Below, in pieces: positions 50,291 to 61,395 of a stretch of 64,000 bases of DNA. Every line of letters starts with the position of its first letter. Position 1 is the first letter of the stretch. The notes beneath the pieces were generated by a model. It ran no database searches, had not been told where the DNA came from, and worked only from the letters and a program-made list of their open reading frames with translations. The position numbers and the translations under genes are program-made. Source of the stretch: Prorocentrum cordatum (Eukaryota > Sar > Dinophyceae > Prorocentrales > Prorocentraceae); assembly GCA_963575745.1 (NCBI GenBank), contig CAUYUJ010012113.1, forward strand, positions 134,066 to 198,065, written 5' to 3'.

Positions 50291-52345
50291 TGGTAGGCTC
50301 CAGAAGAGTGCTCAACAACGGCCAAATGCCAGGGTGCCGGGGTAACGTTCCAGGGTGCTGGCTGCGTTATCGTTTCACCGGTGCTGGGAAAGGGGGGGCT
50401 TAATTGCTTCCCGAGGTGCCCTGTCATTCTGACCTCTCCCTTTCCCTTCGGGTATAATGTATATGTATATAACGATTGTCGCACACATTCATATGTGTCT
50501 ATATACGCCCTTCTATTGCTCTCTACTCCGCATCTTCTGCATTCTGCATATGCCCGCGTTACTACCACGTTTGCCCTGATACCCTCAAGGGTCGATCGAC
50601 TCTCTGTCCTTCAACTCTACGATGTGTCCCGTCTGCTGAACTATGTTTTCTGCTCTCTGATATGTTGTCTCTACGCTCTACTACATGTCAGACCCTGGTA
50701 GCCTTCTGGCCCCGGAAACAAACGCCCTGATGAACTCGAGAACCTGAAAATCACAACGTACCATGAACCTTGGACCCAGAGCTGGAATCCGAAAGACTGT
50801 CGGCCCACTGAAATCGGCTATGAACCACAAAGCGCGAACCTTGAAACCGGGCCACCCAAAGAAATTAGTCGGTGACTGTGGCCTACTCCTGGTGTCTCCA
50901 ATAAGACCCCTTCAGTGCCAACGCTGAATGGTGACCTACTCTCTCTCTCTCTCTCGTTCTTCATCTCTCTCTCTCTCTCTCTCTCTTTACTCACTCTCTA
51001 CTATATGATTCCTCTCTCTCTCTTTTGTTATCTCTCTCTCTCTTATCCCTCTGTCTCAATCACTCCGTCTAGATGTGTCTGTACTTACACATGCAAAGAT
51101 GTACGTATGCACGGTTTGTCACTCTCTATATGTACTTGGTCGCTCTCACCCTCCTTCTTTCTCTCACAGTACACGTATGTATAAGCAGATGTAGCTAGGT
51201 ACGCCACCAAGTGGCTATGCTATCATTCGAATGTATAGTTAGATGTGCAAGCTGTTCAACCTTGTGAATGCCAGCTTGTGATTAACACATGATAGACCCG
51301 CCCCCACCCCCGGGGCTGATGAATAGGCCCTCGGGACGCGAAACATGTTTTTAATCACGCGCGCCAGGGTTCGGAGAGCTCGGGGAACCACCGCGCCGCG
51401 GATGATGGCAAGCAGCATGACCGACGAGAAGGAAGAGGAGAAGAAGGAGGGGGAGGACCAGGACGAGGACGAGGAAGTGGAGGAGGAAGAGGAGGAGGAC
51501 GAGAAACGAGGAGAAGGACGAGGAGGAGAGGGAGGACGGGAGTTCCGCTCGACTGGGAAACAAGCAAATAACGCGGCGGTGACGGCGCCGACGGTCCCTG
51601 CCCCTGCCGCCCTTGCCTCCCGCCCCACCCCACCCCTCCCCCAATCCGTGGTGCCAATGTCGCCTTCTCGCTGGCGGCCGGGCGTCGGCGCTAATGACAG
51701 GCGCCGCCGCCACCATGTGTTTCGATTGAGCGGGCGCCACCCCCGCGATTCGCCCGAGCAGGGAAAGCATTTGTTTAATCACACGCCCCGCTTGATTCTT
51801 GTTACGCACAAACTGACAGTACCTCAACTTTTGTTCTCCACTACATGATGTGTTGTCTTCACTCTTTGCAGTCTGATATCTCATCATGGCCAAGGTCGCA
51901 CGGACCTAGACAACTCGCCGCAGCTAAAAATTAGAAAATCCAAGAACCGTACAAACGCTGAGAACTCCTGACACGGAACTGAAAACCCGGGAACCTGGCC
52001 ACCCAACGAAATCGGCAAGGAAAAGGGGACCGGGAACGCGGGAATCTAGAACCAGGAACCTGGCCGCCTACCGAAATCGGCGCCGTACCTTCGCCTACGT
52101 TTTTAATATCCAGGACCATCTCATTGTAAGCATTGATTTGGGAATTCGTATACATGTGGAGCGAGCTTCTCGGATTGCCCTGGAATTGTGGGAGAAGATC
52201 GGGCAACTACCTTCCCGAGCGTTGTCAAGAGGCCTGAACTATTCACCAAATTATCTTTATTGCGCACTGCTGTCTGATCCTCATCCCCCTCCCTTCTCCT
52301 GCTCCCGATCCACGCTTCCTAAGTCCCCCCTGCCCAAGGTGCGGG
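50291..52345. other. Intergenic stretch with CT and GA tracts
   Basis: (CT)n at 50936-51060, a GA-rich run at 51425-51530, and two copies of GGAACCTGGCC.CC.A.CGAAATCGGC at about 51980-52085. Frames are low-complexity. No gene supported. Confidence 0.5.
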
Positions 52346-52349
52346 TCCA

Positions 52350-53114
52350 CTAGCAGACTGTCATCCACCACGCCAGGCGTCGAGAAGGCCCCCCTCGTCG
52401 TGTCGCCAGCATCTCCGCGGTGGGAGCGATTGCCAGGCGAGACACGGGGGCACGTTGGCAGACGGCTGTCGAATCTGAATCATGCAGATGGGTCTGCGGA
52501 TGCTTCGACACACCACGCGATCCAAGGCAACTCTGGCAGCAAGGCTGGAAGCGGCTACATGCAGTTGATGGTGCAACCCTAATCATCCTGCGCTGGCGAG
52601 AATAATCCCGCAAAGATAATAAAATTCGGGGTCCAGGAAGGACATGACTTTTTCTTTTCGGGAGGTATCCTCGAACATCTGATGGTTGCGACTTCGAAAA
52701 TGGGCGCGTCGCTGAACAATACGCATAACAAATAGCAATGAATACCCATTGCGTTATGCATGCTATGAACATCAGAGCTACGATGCGAATTTGGGATGGT
52801 AATAGAGTTCGCCCCCGCTTGTCGCGGCAATTTGAATCATATAGAGCCCAGGGTAAACATACATAAGAGGTTAAGGGGGGTTCATTTTTACCGTCGGCAT
52901 GCGGCTCCCCGCTCACACCTGTCGAACCGTTGAGATCGACGGGAGGACGGGGGAGCAATGGGATGCGCAAGTGTGAAGCAACATGGTCATGGCGACTATA
53001 TCCACATCCTCCTTCTCTCCCCATTCTGATACCATTGTATTCAAATGCGGAACACGCCCGGCGAACATAACATCTGCAACCGTGCCTCTGGGCACGAAAA
53101 GGGCGTGTCCTCAA
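52350..53114 (-). CDS. Hypothetical ORF with a possible membrane segment
   Basis: A 254-residue frame in balanced-composition DNA. One hydrophobic stretch (IVALMFIACITQWVFIAICY) could span a membrane; the rest is Arg/Ser/Cys-rich. No family recognised. The high Cys/Arg content leaves chance openness possible. Confidence 0.25.
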   Translation of the reverse strand: MRTRPFRAQRHGCRCYVRRACSAFEYNGIRMGREGGCGYSRHDHVASHLRIPLLPRPPVDLNGSTGVSGEPHADGKNEPPLTSYVCLPWALYDSNCRDKRGRTLLPSQIRIVALMFIACITQWVFIAICYAYCSATRPFSKSQPSDVRGYLPKRKSHVLPGPRILLSLRDYSRQRRMIRVAPSTACSRFQPCCQSCLGSRGVSKHPQTHLHDSDSTAVCQRAPVSRLAIAPTAEMLATRRGGPSRRLAWWMTVC

Positions 53115-53149
53115 GTCATTTGCCTAATCCTCTAAGCCGCAGTCCTCGC

Positions 53150-54010
53150 TCTTGAAAATTAGCCTGGCGAAGGTTCCAACCATGTGCAGTTGTGAATACC
53201 GTCGTTGTTAGTAGCCTTCGGTGGATCTCCTTATGGGGCCACGAAGCACGTGAAGCGTGTGCCGAAATGAGGCGGGGCCGCCATGCGGGCGCTGCTATTG
53301 GGCGATACGCCCAGCGACGGGCGCAAAGGAGGAGCAGGGCGGAGCTCCTTATGGGGCCACGAAACGTGTGAGGGGTGTGCCAAAATGGGGCGGAACCGCC
53401 ATGCGGACTGCGCCACTGGGATCTTAGGTGGAGCTCCCTATGGGGCCACGAAACGTGTGAGGGGTGTGCCGGAATGGGGCGGGGCCGCCATGCGTACTGC
53501 GCCACTGGAACCTTAGGTGGAGCTCGCTGTGGGGCCACGAAACGTGTGAGGGGTGTGCCAAAATGGAGCGGCGCGGCCATGCGGACTGCGTCACTGGAAC
53601 CTTAGGTGAAGCTCCCTATGGGGCCACGGAACGCGTGCGGGATGTGCCAAAATGTGGCGGCGGCGCCGTGCGGACTGCGCAACTGAAACCTTCGGTGGAG
53701 CTCCCTATGGGGCCACGAAACGTGTGAGGGGTGTGCCAAAATGGGGCGGCGGCGCCATGCGAACTGCACCACTGAGACCTTAGGTGGAGCTCCCTATGGG
53801 GCCACGAAACGCGTGAGGGGTGTGCCAAAATGGAGCGGCGGTGCCATGCGAACTGCGCCACTGGGACCTTAGGTGGGGCTCCCTGTGGAGCCACGAAACG
53901 TTCGAGGGGTGTGCCGAAACACAAACATGCGGAGAGCAAAAGCAAGGAGGGGGAGGAGGGAGGAGGAGGAGGAGGAGGACCCAACACCACAGGATGGTTG
54001 GGAAATATTG
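53150..54010 (+). repeat. Satellite element 3 (89-bp units)
   Basis: A-end module 53150-53212 (reverse complement of 37629-37690: TTAGCCTGGCGAAGG...GTGCAGTTGTG), then about eight units of 89 bp (anchors at 53361, 53450 and 53539), a GGA tract and the B-end module 53975-54005 (ACCCAACACCACAGGATGG). The units share the GGGGCCACGAAACGTGTGAGG half with the 90-bp family but have a different middle. Confidence 0.9.
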
Positions 54011-54084
54011 AAGGGACCCGGACCCAAATGCCGAAATCTTTCGGGGTTTCCCGCGTGTCCCCTGGGCTCCAGGAAATCTTGTCG

Positions 54085-54290
54085 CGAAAACTGTTCGGGC
54101 CCAGGACGGCCCCAACATTGGCCAAGAGGGCCCCAAGAGGCTCCCAAACGGTCCAAGATGGCCCCGAGTCGCCGAACGATCGGCCCAAGACGCGGAAAAT
54201 GGCCTCAAGATTGCCCAAGACGCCTCCAAAACCCCCCAAAAGGCCTCCAAGAGGCCTCCCAAGAGCGCCCCAAGAGGCACAAATCACTGG
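54085..54290. repeat. CCAAGA-word minisatellite
   Basis: Irregular GGCCCCAAGA/CCTCCAAGAGG words like those in the ~850-bp repeat. It borders the 3' end of the copia element. Confidence 0.75.
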
Positions 54291-54549
54291 ACTATCTTGG
54301 CCACTATCCCAGGAATGCTCCCCTCTGGAGTATTTTGATCACGGCCTCGTTGCCTTCTGCTATGATGAGCGGGACCAATGGTGGTCCCTCGTGGTCCGGA
54401 TCGACAGGAGGTACGTGCAGCGCGTTGTCCTCGTATGCAACCGTAGTCGCAAGAGTATGTGTGGGAACAGAATCTCGCGGCACATGCCACGCGTCCGTCT
54501 ATAAGGGAAGACCGGCTGGGAAAAAATGCGCGCGTGGGCGGCGCCTTCC

Positions 54550-55070
54550 GTGGCAATGTCTTCCGTCGCTTCTTCTTAGCAGCCAATTCCCGGGGCGGCA
54601 GATGGCTTCGAGCCGCCACGGCCTCCAAAAATGATAACAACTGTAGCCCCTCAAACGGGAGTGCTGTGTCCAAATATTCCATGAGGAGGAATGACAAACA
54701 ACCGTCTGCGCAAACAGCGCTGGGAAGAAAGAGTGGATTGGGGCCCACCAATGTGGCGAATACGGCGGTTATGGATTTTGACGCACTGACGCAATATGCG
54801 CATGATGCATATGTGAAGAACACAATAGAAAGTTTGTCGGCCGCGCCACCAATCCATCCGTGAAGACAATGGGTTCGCGTAGATGTAACTAACAGGAAAG
54901 ACGATGAAGTCGTTCGTCGCACGCGCAGCTCCAGTGGGTCGTCTAGCCAACGTGCAGACTGGGTGGAGGAGGTCAAACCGGGCACATGTCGCCAAATACC
55001 GCATTCTGATTGACACACCCGCCGCGTCGGGGCCGACCTCGCCGGTCCCCGTGGCCCTGATATCTGAAAG
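54550..55070 (-). pseudogene. Copia RT end and RNase H
   Basis: One frame has RMRYLATCARFDLLHPVCTL followed by ARRPTG, equivalent to the xLYLxxxxRPDLxxxVxxLAR block. Another has WIGGAADKLSIVFFTYASCA, ASKSITAVFATLVGPN and ALPFEGLQLLSFLEAVAARS, equivalent to RNase H with LSLxxFxDAD and STTGxxxxLxGP. Here the catalytic Asp-Ala-Asp reads Tyr-Ala-Ser, so activity is lost. Confidence 0.6.
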
Positions 55071-55779
55071 ACGTGCCCTCGATGCGAGGCGTCTCGGCGA
55101 CGGGGGAGTCGTCGTCGGTGATCGAAAAATTACTAAGTTGTTCAACCAACGCGTCCCTTTTACCCGCTGACGTGGGTTTCTCGCCCGACGCAAGGAGTGA
55201 TTCGCACGAGATGAAGAAGCACGGGGCGGCGGAGATCTGCCGCGCCGACGCGTGCCAGGCGCGGTTGAAAGCTCTGGCGCACAGCGACATGCTTCCCGGA
55301 CCAATGGAACCAAGCATGCCGAGTCCAATGCCACAGACGTCCTACGCAGACTTGGACGGGTGGGCAGCATTGTGGACATGCGTTTCTGGAAATTATGTTC
55401 AGATGCCGCGTGAACCTTTCGGCCGCAGCCCATGCGCTGATCACAGGGCGTAGGTGGACTCAACTCAATGCCACTCACGCGACTCAGGCCGCAGCCAAGC
55501 GTGACATTGCTTTGGGGCCTGCCATCTTGAAGTCGTCAACAGAAGCAGAGAGTACGAAGTCCAAGTCGTCGCGATTCTAGCCGCGCTCCCATCCGCGGAT
55601 GAGCTTGAATCTCACGCTTCCCAAACGCGCCTGGCGATGTCGCTCCCAGAACACACCCGCCAAGGGGTGGCCGTAGAGAGCCAGGCGCAATCGGCGCGCT
55701 GGGCTTCTGCATTTCGCCGAAAGGGGCTGGGCGACGCCGCGGAAGTAGAGGGGCCAATGTCGACCAGGTCGATCCTGCC

Positions 55780-55963
55780 GTCACCGTAAAGGAGGGCCTG
55801 CACCACGCAATTTGGGAGCCTCAGCGCGCGATGCGCAGGGCGCAGCATCAGAGAACGCCGAAGCCAGGCCACTTGCGTCTTCCATAGTGTCGCCCTGGAC
55901 CAGGACTCTGCCTTTGAATTTTGGAAACTCTGGAACATGTTCTGCGTGTGTGACGGAGGACAA
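55780..55963 (-). pseudogene. Copia RT, N-terminal block
   Basis: EFPKFKGRVLVQGDTMEDAS and GLASAFSD match the opening KxKGRxVxxGDxxxD block of copia RT. The palm Asp region that should follow is not clear in any frame. Confidence 0.55.
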
Positions 55964-56394
55964 CTCCAGAATGTTGGCGAAAGGTATATGATTGCTTTTG
56001 CGTCTAGCCTCGGCCTCGACCTCGTCGCGCTCCGAAACAGCCTCGATCAGCCGGAAGCGCTTTTGCTTTCAAGGCGTTCAGGCTCTGTCCTTGAGGCAGC
56101 CTTCTCTGGCGGCGCAGCGGCAACTTCGCGTGCGTTCAAGTTGGGGGCGACAAGAACAGGGCCCAGCAGTGGTGGGGTCAACTTGTCTATGTAGTCATTG
56201 CTTCCGATACTATCTAATGCGCGTGACACCGTCGGCATTGCCACCGACCGGCGCAACTCGCCGCGTAGGAGTTGTCGCGCCCGAGCAACTCCAGCAGCTT
56301 CAGCGGCTCGTTCAATCTGGTCGGCGCTGGGTCGGAAGCACAGAAGTCGCGGCAATGTCACGTGGGCCGTCGGGTATGATAGCGCGCAGAGATA

Positions 56395-56972
56395 TCACTG
56401 TCCGCGACGCCTTTTCACGTCATCTAGGACGACGGCGCCGCTCGCACTGTCGTGAGTGACGCGTCGTTCCACAGTGTCCCATGGAAGTCCACCGTCCTGA
56501 CTAATACGAAATCGGCGCGCCTGTTTGTCTTCCTTCGCCCATGCACGCCTGGCGGCTCGCTGTCGTACGTCGCGTGCTCGTTTAATGTCGCCTGCATGCT
56601 CGAATTCAGCAGCGCGTTGTTTGCGAGACATCGAAGTCCCAAAAGTAAGCAAAACATCGTCGGGTCGCTTGGTGGCCTGAATGCTGATCTGGCGGCCGTG
56701 GATGAGCATTCTGCCGTCGGCTATGATCGCAGGCTTCTTGTGACAACGTATAAGTCCGGCGCATGGTTCACTGAAACACGATGATACGCAGCGATGACAC
56801 CGTCCCATGCGTCTCGGAAGTTGCCCTCACCCACGATTGAAGATGCGGTCTCGATGCTCCGCGCGACATCGATCATATCAACGGGGATCGGCACGTTGAC
56901 CACGTCGTCACCCGGGCAGAAAAGCTCGGTCTGTGACGCGCGGATGTGCCGGATGGGGGCGCCCCGGCGCAT
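56395..56972 (-). pseudogene. Copia integrase-RT linker
   Basis: VVNVPIPVDMIDVARSIETA is followed, in the next frame, by KRPDDVLLTFGTSMSRKQRA and a basic Arg/Lys helix with KEDKQARRF. Dinoflagellate copia polyproteins carry the same IPxxxIDVxR, then RPDxLWPExWxxMSxKxxxK blocks, as I recall. Confidence 0.5.
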
Positions 56973-57069
56973 CTCCCAGCAGTCAAACTCAAACGCGTAT
57001 GCGGCGTCGTCGACTACCTGCTGGGCCTGCGCGGGGTTTTCATCCAGCTGGCAGCTGGGATCATCCTAT

Positions 57070-57686
57070 CCAGATGGGTGGGCCAACATTGGGTCAGGTT
57101 TGGCAGCTTCGCCAAGGGGGCGAGCAGCCTGTTCCGCAATGGTCCCATGTGCCTCTGGGTCGTGGCGTCGCAAAGGGCCTTCCTGAACGGGGATGGCGAG
57201 CTTGTCTGTCGCCGCGATATTCTCCGCGCGGCAGGCGCGACAGCGGCCCCCGCCCAGGCCCCGGGCGCGCGCGGCCGCGTCAAGGACCAAGTAATCGCCA
57301 GACCGCCGTCCGCCAGAACGGAAATGATATCCATGAAATGTCCCTCCTTCCAGAAAACTTGCCCGAGGCGTCGAGGTCGAAATTGTAGCATTGCAAATGG
57401 ATGCGGGACCCAAAGGAAATTGCATGTCCGCTGAAAGCCTCGCCAAATCGAAATTCATGCGGCGTTTTGACCGCGCGCGCAATCTGCAAATGCCACGCAA
57501 CTGGAGACAGTCATGGGAGTTCAGCCGCAGCAGAAAGCCTGCATAACCTTTATTTCTACCATTCATGTCCCTAGACGGGCGCCAGGCGCACCGCCTTGGT
57601 GCCTCTGACGACGGTGTTCCCAACGCGTTCAGCATGCCCGTCGGTCTGTGGCCTGCGTGGCGCGCTGGCATCGCGTCGCCATCCAA
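57070..57686 (-). pseudogene. Copia integrase C-terminal part
   Basis: LLRLNSHDC, then FGEAFSGHAISFGSRIHLQC and DASGKFSGRRDISWISF in one frame, with GYHFRSGGRRSGDYLVLDA in another. In relatives, the FGxxFxGxxIPFG and FxGYxxxxGGxWxGDYLV words follow each other, so an indel lies near 57360. Copia integrases have this tail before RT. Confidence 0.6.
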
Positions 57687-58090
57687 ATCGACGGCTTTCG
57701 AAGCTTACCAACATTTCCCGTGCACGCGCGCTTCACCTCGTCATTGGCGGCCACGAATTGCTGGAATGATGTCTTAGTCGTTGCGGCGTCCTTGTGTATA
57801 GCTGGGCAGGCCATAATGGCGCCTGTGTCTCTGTCCAAAACGGCCAAGGCGCACTTGTAACCGCGCCTGCTGGCGGCGTCGTCATCGGCGAGGACGACGC
57901 GATCAGCTGCGGGTGCCTCGCCGAAGCGCTCGGGGACGAAGGCGTCGTGGGCGTCGTTGGTAGCAGCGGGCTCTGCCAGGATATTGGGCTCGCGCTGCAG
58001 TTTGAAAGGCGCGCTTTGCATCGTGGTGCGTGAGCAGACCTCGCAGTCGGGATGCTCGGGGATGATAATGACGTCTTGTCGCCTGCCAAT
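57629..58090 (-). pseudogene. Copia integrase core
   Basis: The zinc-binding pair IPEHPDCEVCSRTTMQSAP at about 58060 is followed by FGEAPAADRVVLADDDAASR (position of the first catalytic Asp; TADH in relatives, here AADR), then ALAVLDRDTGAIMACPAIHK and TKTSFQQFVAANDEVK. All are standard blocks of copia integrases, in one frame. The second Asp region (CTGNVGK) has lost its Asp. Confidence 0.7.
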
Positions 58091-58367
58091 GGCGTCGCCG
58101 CGAGCGTTGTCGCCGCCGGCTCCGAAGTCGCGTTGGACACAGGCAGCGGCGAAAGCACAGACGACTCGTCGTCGCGACAGCGCCGGCGCACGTGGGCATC
58201 GCCACCGACCGTGGCGTCAGCGCGCGAAGTCCGGTCTCGGTGGGTAGCGCGCGCCGAACAGCTTGCGCAGCGCAATGCGCTCGAGCCCGTTGATGTCTAG
58301 CTCGAAAATGCGATCGTGGACGGGCGCGCGGCACCATTGGCCTTGCACCCTGCAACCATAAGCCGAA

Positions 58368-58560
58368 TTAGCGATCCCATATGTTTCGGAAGCCGCCCTC
58401 TTCCACCAACCTACCGAGTGACATGGCGGAGGGGCAGCTCGTCATCGCCAGCGCACTGCTGGATAATCTGATCTCGGAGATCTGCATCTGAATGCGCTTG
58501 TGACCTTCGCGGCCACAATTCGCTGTTTCTGGAATGTGATCACGGCCTTTGCACATGTAG
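58368..58560 (-). pseudogene. Copia protease region, C-terminal end
   Basis: The frame with HKRIQMQISEIRLSSSALAM and SCPSAMSLGRLVEEGGF matches the end of the copia protease, where a strand is followed by xxSLGRLxEExG. The catalytic Asp-Ser/Thr-Gly lies further upstream and is not clear in any frame. Confidence 0.45.
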
Positions 58561-59003
58561 TCGGATTCGTCGGGGGTCGCCAGATTTGTCGTGCATGCGG
58601 TGCGCTGATCCGCTGTTCAACTGCTGTCGTTCGGACAGGCGTGGAAGACGCCGTTGCTGATGCCGCCGACGGCTCGGGACTGTCGGTTGTCCGAATAGCG
58701 GGCGCGCCAAGAGTCTGACTAGTTTGGGGGGGGGGGGGTCGTTGTGCCATGCGCGGGCCTCGTCCAGAGCCGCGCGCAATGCTTGCGCACTGTCGCGCCG
58801 CCGCCAATCTGGAAGTGCGTCATGAACGGCCGCGCCAACGTTAGGGCCACCGTGCAATTTGTCCAGGCTTCCGCGCACCGCGCACGCGCAGATCTCTGCG
58901 CTGTCGAGGTCGGAGCGCGCGCGCGCGGCTGAGATGCTTTGCGGGGGACTGGAGCCATGGCCAGGAACTTTTCGCGGATCACGTAGCTCCCTTTGCGTTG
59001 TCG

Positions 59004-59549
59004 TCAGGGCTGTCGTTGCCGGGCATATGGCGATGGGTTGCGGTGTCGCGGGGACATGCCCCTCCTGGAGTCGAGGGGGGACTGGCGTCCACGGTCGCCC
59101 CCCCGCTGAGAGGAGCGCCCCCCCTCGCTGCCTCTGCTGGAGTCGCGGGGCGGAGAGCGAGATCCTCGCTGCGACCAGCGCGCGCCCCCCGGACTGCGAG
59201 AGCCCCGGCGGCTGTTTCTCTGAAGGGGGCGCGAATCCCGCCGCGGCCATCGCGAGCCCCCCGGCCTCCGCGATCCCCAGCGCCGCCTCCCGCGCGGTGG
59301 AGAGCGTAGTGGCGTCCTGTCGCGGCTGCCCCGACTGAAATTTCGACCTGGGCTGCGCGGCTGTGTCTTCGCGCCAGCTGCAAGGGGAGCGCGCTCGCAG
59401 GCGTCGCCGGCCTTGCAGCGGCTGTTATGGAAGACCGCAGCGAGCCGCGCGGGGGCAACGGTTCTTGTCGCCTTCGCGGCAGGTCTTGGTTGGCGAAATT
59501 GCAACATAAACTCTAACGCTGCCCAGCGGGGGCAAAGCCGGCCGGTCAC
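59004..59549 (-). pseudogene. Copia Gag C-terminal zinc-binding and RS-rich part
   Basis: RCKAGDACERA is the remnant of a CCCH-type finger (Cys-x5-Cys visible; other ligands unclear). A long Arg/Ser/Gly/Pro tail with SRGSRD and PRRDS-like words follows. Both features suit nucleic-acid binding by Gag. The upstream frame (59835-59425) ends in a second Cys pair (CPRAARC). Confidence 0.5.
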
Positions 59550-59879
59550 TGGTTACTGTTAGGACGTCCCCCGCGGGCACCACCGCCAGCCCGCCGCCGG
59601 GGAGGGCGAAATTGCGCGTCGCGGGGGGCCGGCAGGTCCCGAGCGTAAGGCTTTGCACAATCAATATTATTCGCGGATTCCATTCTTCCACGCAACACAC
59701 AAAGCACTCCCATTCCTTGCGCTGCGACTCGCACATCGAAGCGTTCCGGCTTCGTTCGAGTCGATGCATCTCGAAACTCTCGTTGACGCAGGCGCGAAGC
59801 CATCCGTAGATCTGATTCGGGCCATTGGGCTTCATCGAAATGCACTCGTACGCGCCCCGCTTCGACCAAAGATGTCAGC

Positions 59880-60260
59880 GCATCTGAGTCTGGAACAAGG
59901 ACTCGAGAATCTTGGAATCAGGAGGTTCCCGACAGTTTAATGATAAATCATCCCTGTCCACGATTGAACGTTGAAGATCATCTTCCCGCGCGCGAAGGTT
60001 CTGAAGTCTCTCGGAGTCGCGCGTGGCGTCGAACCCCTCGGTGACCTTGTAGGACAGCAGGATGCGCATGTAGATGTGGCGGTCTTTCAGCACGCGCCCT
60101 GCCCTACTTGTGCTGCGCGCGTTTCAGGCCCTTGGCCTGGTGGCGTTGTTCGGTAGGCAGGGCGGCAGTCAGCGCCGTTGCAACTTTGCCACCGATTCTC
60201 TCGAAATCGCCACTGCCTGCAAGATCTTCAAACTTAGCGCCTGCATTCTCGGCAACGCAA
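59880..60260 (-). pseudogene. Copia Gag core
   Basis: In two frames: AGSGDFERIGGKVATALTAA, then after a break near 60105 RVLKDRHIYMRILLSYKVTE and DDLQRSIVDRDDLSLNCREP with SKILESLFQTQM. Homologous to 27765-27200 in the gag-only LTR element. Those two matches tie both elements to one family. Confidence 0.65.
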
Positions 60261-60401
60261 GGGAAGGCGCGGGCCATGGACTGGCGCCCAGAAGCACTGC
60301 CAAAGCCTCCTCGGACACGTTGCTGCCAGTCGTCCGCCTGCGCGATCTTCGGCAGGCGCGGCGCGCGAACGGCGCCAGACTCTGTGAGTTGTGTCGCGCC
60401 A

Positions 60402-61208
60402 CTAGCTGGATGCTGTGAGAGGTTCTGAGAGCTGTGACTGGCGGTGGTGAGTTTTCGCGATAGTTAACCTCGTCATGGTCGACGCGCGTAGTGGGCGAGG
60501 CCGCAGAGGCGGGGCCAGATAACGTGCGTCGCGGTTGATCCGCGCGGAAGTTGCCAGCAGCGATAGCACCGCAGCGCGTGGTTCCGCGACGGCCCGAGTG
60601 AGACCTGAGATCTGTTGAATCGTTGAAGTTTCAACCTTGTCTCCGCGCTCTGCCGCGGCGTTCTCGGAGGGCGTGGCGCGATTAGCGGCGCGCGCGGTGC
60701 CGCGCCTTAGTGATGCTTGCCGCAAGCGCCTCTGCGAGGGACTGCGGTTATGATCGTGACGCTGAGATTTGAAGCAATACGGACCAGGGGGTGCTTTGCT
60801 GTTCGGAACACTTGGGCGGGGGAACGCAGGCGCCGGCTGCTCGGTCATGCAACTGCGGCCCTCGATGGCGCGAACGCGTTCGTAGACAGGGACAGACGCT
60901 GGGCTCGTAGGGCCTCTCGTGCCCCAGCGGCGGGCACGCGCGGATGCGCGGGTAGAAAAAAACCGACGACGCGATCGCAAATATCGCCCCCGACACGCCG
61001 CAGGTGCTCCGCCGACGTCAGATGCAGCAGCAGGCGCAGGAGGTTTAGGAGCGAGGGCATGAGTGCGGGAACGCTCCCAAAATCCACGCGCGCGAAATGT
61101 AGGGATCGCCCCCAACATAGGCCGAGAGCGCTCACTCGCCGCTCGCAGCAATTCAGTTTGCATGTGTTCCTCTTGGCCAGCTCCTGTCACTGGGGTCTGG
61201 GGTATCAC
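60402..61208 (-). CDS. Copia Gag N-terminal part
   Basis: A 268-residue open frame: an Arg/Ala/Pro-rich start, then VETSTIQQISGLTRAVAEPR, a helical segment similar in place to the coiled coil of the gag-only element. It ends at 60402, just before the Gag core. Confidence 0.5.
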   Translation of the reverse strand: MIPQTPVTGAGQEEHMQTELLRAASERSRPMLGAIPTFRARGFWERSRTHALAPKPPAPAAASDVGGAPAACRGRYLRSRRRFFSTRASARARRWGTRGPTSPASVPVYERVRAIEGRSCMTEQPAPAFPRPSVPNSKAPPGPYCFKSQRHDHNRSPSQRRLRQASLRRGTARAANRATPSENAAAERGDKVETSTIQQISGLTRAVAEPRAAVLSLLATSARINRDARYLAPPLRPRPLRASTMTRLTIAKTHHRQSQLSEPLTASS

Positions 61209-61395
61209 ATCGTCTTCTACTCCCTCTCAAGGTCGTCATCGAACCTACGCGACGTCAGAGAACTCCCATGCTGAACTTCGCCGCCCGCCCCCCAAGGGGC
61301 GGCAATCGAAGCAGCAGGGGAGATCGACGAGTCAAGGTTCGCCGGTGGAAGAGCGAAAGAAACAAAGAAACGCCGATGACCTGTGAGCGGAAATT

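Larger units (their letters stand above)
54300..61210 (-). mobile_element. Decayed copia (Ty1-type) retrotransposon
   Basis: About 6.9 kb on the minus strand with domains in copia order: Gag, a zinc-binding region, protease, integrase, RT and RNase H. Integrase before RT separates copia from gypsy and DIRS elements. The frame changes many times, so no full polyprotein can be made. I found no convincing LTR pair; both ends run into CCAAGA-word repeats. Confidence 0.75.

Noticed and set aside
49600-50345. Poly-Ser, poly-Val and poly-Thr ORFs
   Set aside because: Translations of the GTA microsatellite.
51345-51848. Glu/Asp-rich plus ORF
   Set aside because: Its acidic centre is a GA-rich low-complexity tract, and the opposite strand is equally open; no domain.
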